Below, piece after piece: positions 5,101 through 5,897 of a DNA stretch of 5,897 nt; position 1 is the first letter of the stretch, and every line of letters starts with the position of its first letter. A model generated the notes under the pieces. It was given only the letters and a program-made list of their open reading frames with translations. It was not told the DNA's origin and made no database searches. Made by a program: the position numbers and the translations under genes. Origin of the DNA: an uncultured Prevotellaceae bacterium (GTDB lineage: Bacteria > Bacteroidota > Bacteroidia > Bacteroidales > Bacteroidaceae); contig OMXX01000248.1 of assembly GCA_900315105.1 (NCBI GenBank), positions 1 through 5,897 on the forward strand, written 5' to 3'.

Positions 5101-5897
5101 ATGTTGATGAAGATACCTGCAAAATGGTCATATTTCATGCTTCTGACAGGTGCTCTGCTCTTGGGTTCCTGTTCGGTTTCTCGTCACCTACCTGAAGATG
5201 TATATATGTTGGATAAGGTTAAGGTGATGACCGATGGGAAGTATAACGACATCAACCCCTCGCAAATGAAGAGTTATGTGCGCCAGACGGGAAACGCTCG
5301 TTGGTTCTCTGCTATAAAGATTCCTCTTGGTATCTATGCGATGGCTGGTAAGGACAGTTCATGGATAAACCGCACCTTACGTCAGATGGGCGAAGCACCA
5401 GTGATATATGATACGTTGTTGGCCAGCCAGACCTGCAAGGATCTGCAGTTGGCACTTGCAGTTGGCACTACAGAACAAAGGCTATCTGGATGCACAGGTG
5501 GAGCTTTTCATCTATCCTCATAAGCGTAAGATCGATGCGCTTTATGTGTTGCATCCTGGACAACCTTATTATATAAACGGCTACACGACAGAAATTCATG
5601 ATTCTGTGATTGCTCAACTGCTTGCTCCCCGTAAGCCGTTGCTTCACAAAGGTGTGCAGTTTAGTACGGATGTCCTGAATGCGGAACGCTCACAGTTGAC
5701 AACCTATCTGCAGGATCAGGGCTATTTCAGATTTCATAAGGAGTTCATTACTTATCGTGCTCATAAAGATACAACACGTCATGAGGTTGGACTGACGATG
5801 GTTCTGCATCCTTATCGCGCGAATAGTGAGGCGAAAGATACACTTCACAGCCGCTATTGGATCCGGAATATCAGTTATGAGAGTGGGGCATTGAATG
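5101..5897 (+). pseudogene. tamL: TamL-like BamA/TamA-family outer-membrane lipoprotein, frameshifted, 3'-partial
   Basis: TamL is the Bacteroidetes lipid-anchored counterpart of TamA, working with TamB in outer-membrane assembly. The N-terminus has a lipoprotein signal peptide: basic start (MKIPAK), hydrophobic FMLLTGALLLG and lipobox LGSC with Cys at residue 24, followed by SVSRHLPEDVYMLDKVKV. The start may be ATG 5101 or ATG 5107; the latter puts MK first. The frame is good to about 5455 (ASQTCKDLQLAL), then reads nonsense to TAA 5521-5523. A perfect 13-bp tandem duplication at 5444-5469 explains this: removing one copy gives DLQLALQNKGYLDAQVELF and a frame open to the window end through POTRA-like sequence (GQPYYINGYTTEIHD, LNAERSQLTTYLQDQGYF, RYWIRNISYESGAL). 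The beta-barrel would lie beyond the edge. The name rests on domain pattern, lipobox and the divergent methyltransferase neighbour. Confidence 0.82.
5444..5469 (+). repeat. Perfect 13-bp tandem duplication that frameshifts tamL
   Basis: TGCAGTTGGCACT occurs at 5444-5456 and immediately again at 5457-5469, with mismatches on both outer sides, so the event is exactly 13 bases. Thirteen is not a multiple of three, which shifts translation into a short nonsense tail. Deleting either copy restores an uninterrupted reading frame across the junction. Confidence 0.95.

Noticed and set aside
5031..5138. N-terminal extension of the methyltransferase from the ATG at 5138
   Set aside because: The minus-strand promoter (5087-5057) lies inside it, it overlaps the tamL start, and MISKNQQKYIRQL at 5030 is the natural family start.
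5444..5469. Programmed ribosomal frameshifting in tamL
   Set aside because: No slippery heptamer or downstream pseudoknot is evident, and an exact tandem duplication fully explains the shift.
5101..5523. A complete 140-residue lipoprotein
   Set aside because: The last residues after the 13-bp duplication are nonsense, and the true continuation is open in the next frame to the window end.

Overview
This window looks like chromosomal DNA of a Bacteroidales bacterium, most likely Prevotella or a close relative. The clues are a NspC-type decarboxylase, an ssb-gldE gene pair, a TamL-like outer-membrane lipoprotein, and Bacteroidetes-type promoters (TTG, about 19-20 nt, then TAnnTTTG) with no Shine-Dalgarno sequences before starts. 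Genus is inferred from remembered protein sequence and was not tested by search.

Layout, left to right. (1) Bases 2-1060 hold the C-terminal bulk of nspC, the last step of the carboxyspermidine route to spermidine; its 5' end lies outside the window. (2) Bases 1061-1660 form a repeat-rich intergenic region with palindromes, hairpins, imperfect 22-bp repeats and a minus-strand remnant of an unidentified coding sequence. (3) A near-consensus promoter at 1667-1696 precedes a four-gene tRNA array, Gly(GCC)-Leu(CAG)-Leu(GAG)-Gly(GCC). The two Gly genes are identical, and only the first encodes CCA. (4) Close behind lies a tightly packed plus-strand cluster: an unrecognised conserved-looking protein gene with a disrupted 5' end, ssb, and gldE. 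(5) A SpoU/TrmH-family RNA methyltransferase gene runs convergently on the minus strand, overlaps the gldE 3' end, and has lost internal sequence together with its reading frame. (6) A compact divergent promoter region at 5054-5087 serves this gene and a tamL-like gene that runs off the right edge and is frameshifted by a perfect 13-bp tandem duplication.

The main observation is the number of short length changes in coding sequence. There is a perfect 15-bp tandem duplication in nspC (in frame), a perfect 13-bp tandem duplication in tamL (frameshift), and apparent internal deletions with frame change in the methyltransferase gene and the small protein gene before ssb. By contrast ssb and gldE look intact. 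Such a cluster suggests replication slippage, a mutator or decaying lineage, or sequencing/assembly error; the sequence alone cannot separate these. I found no CRISPR array, intact mobile element, defence system or clearly new biological system.
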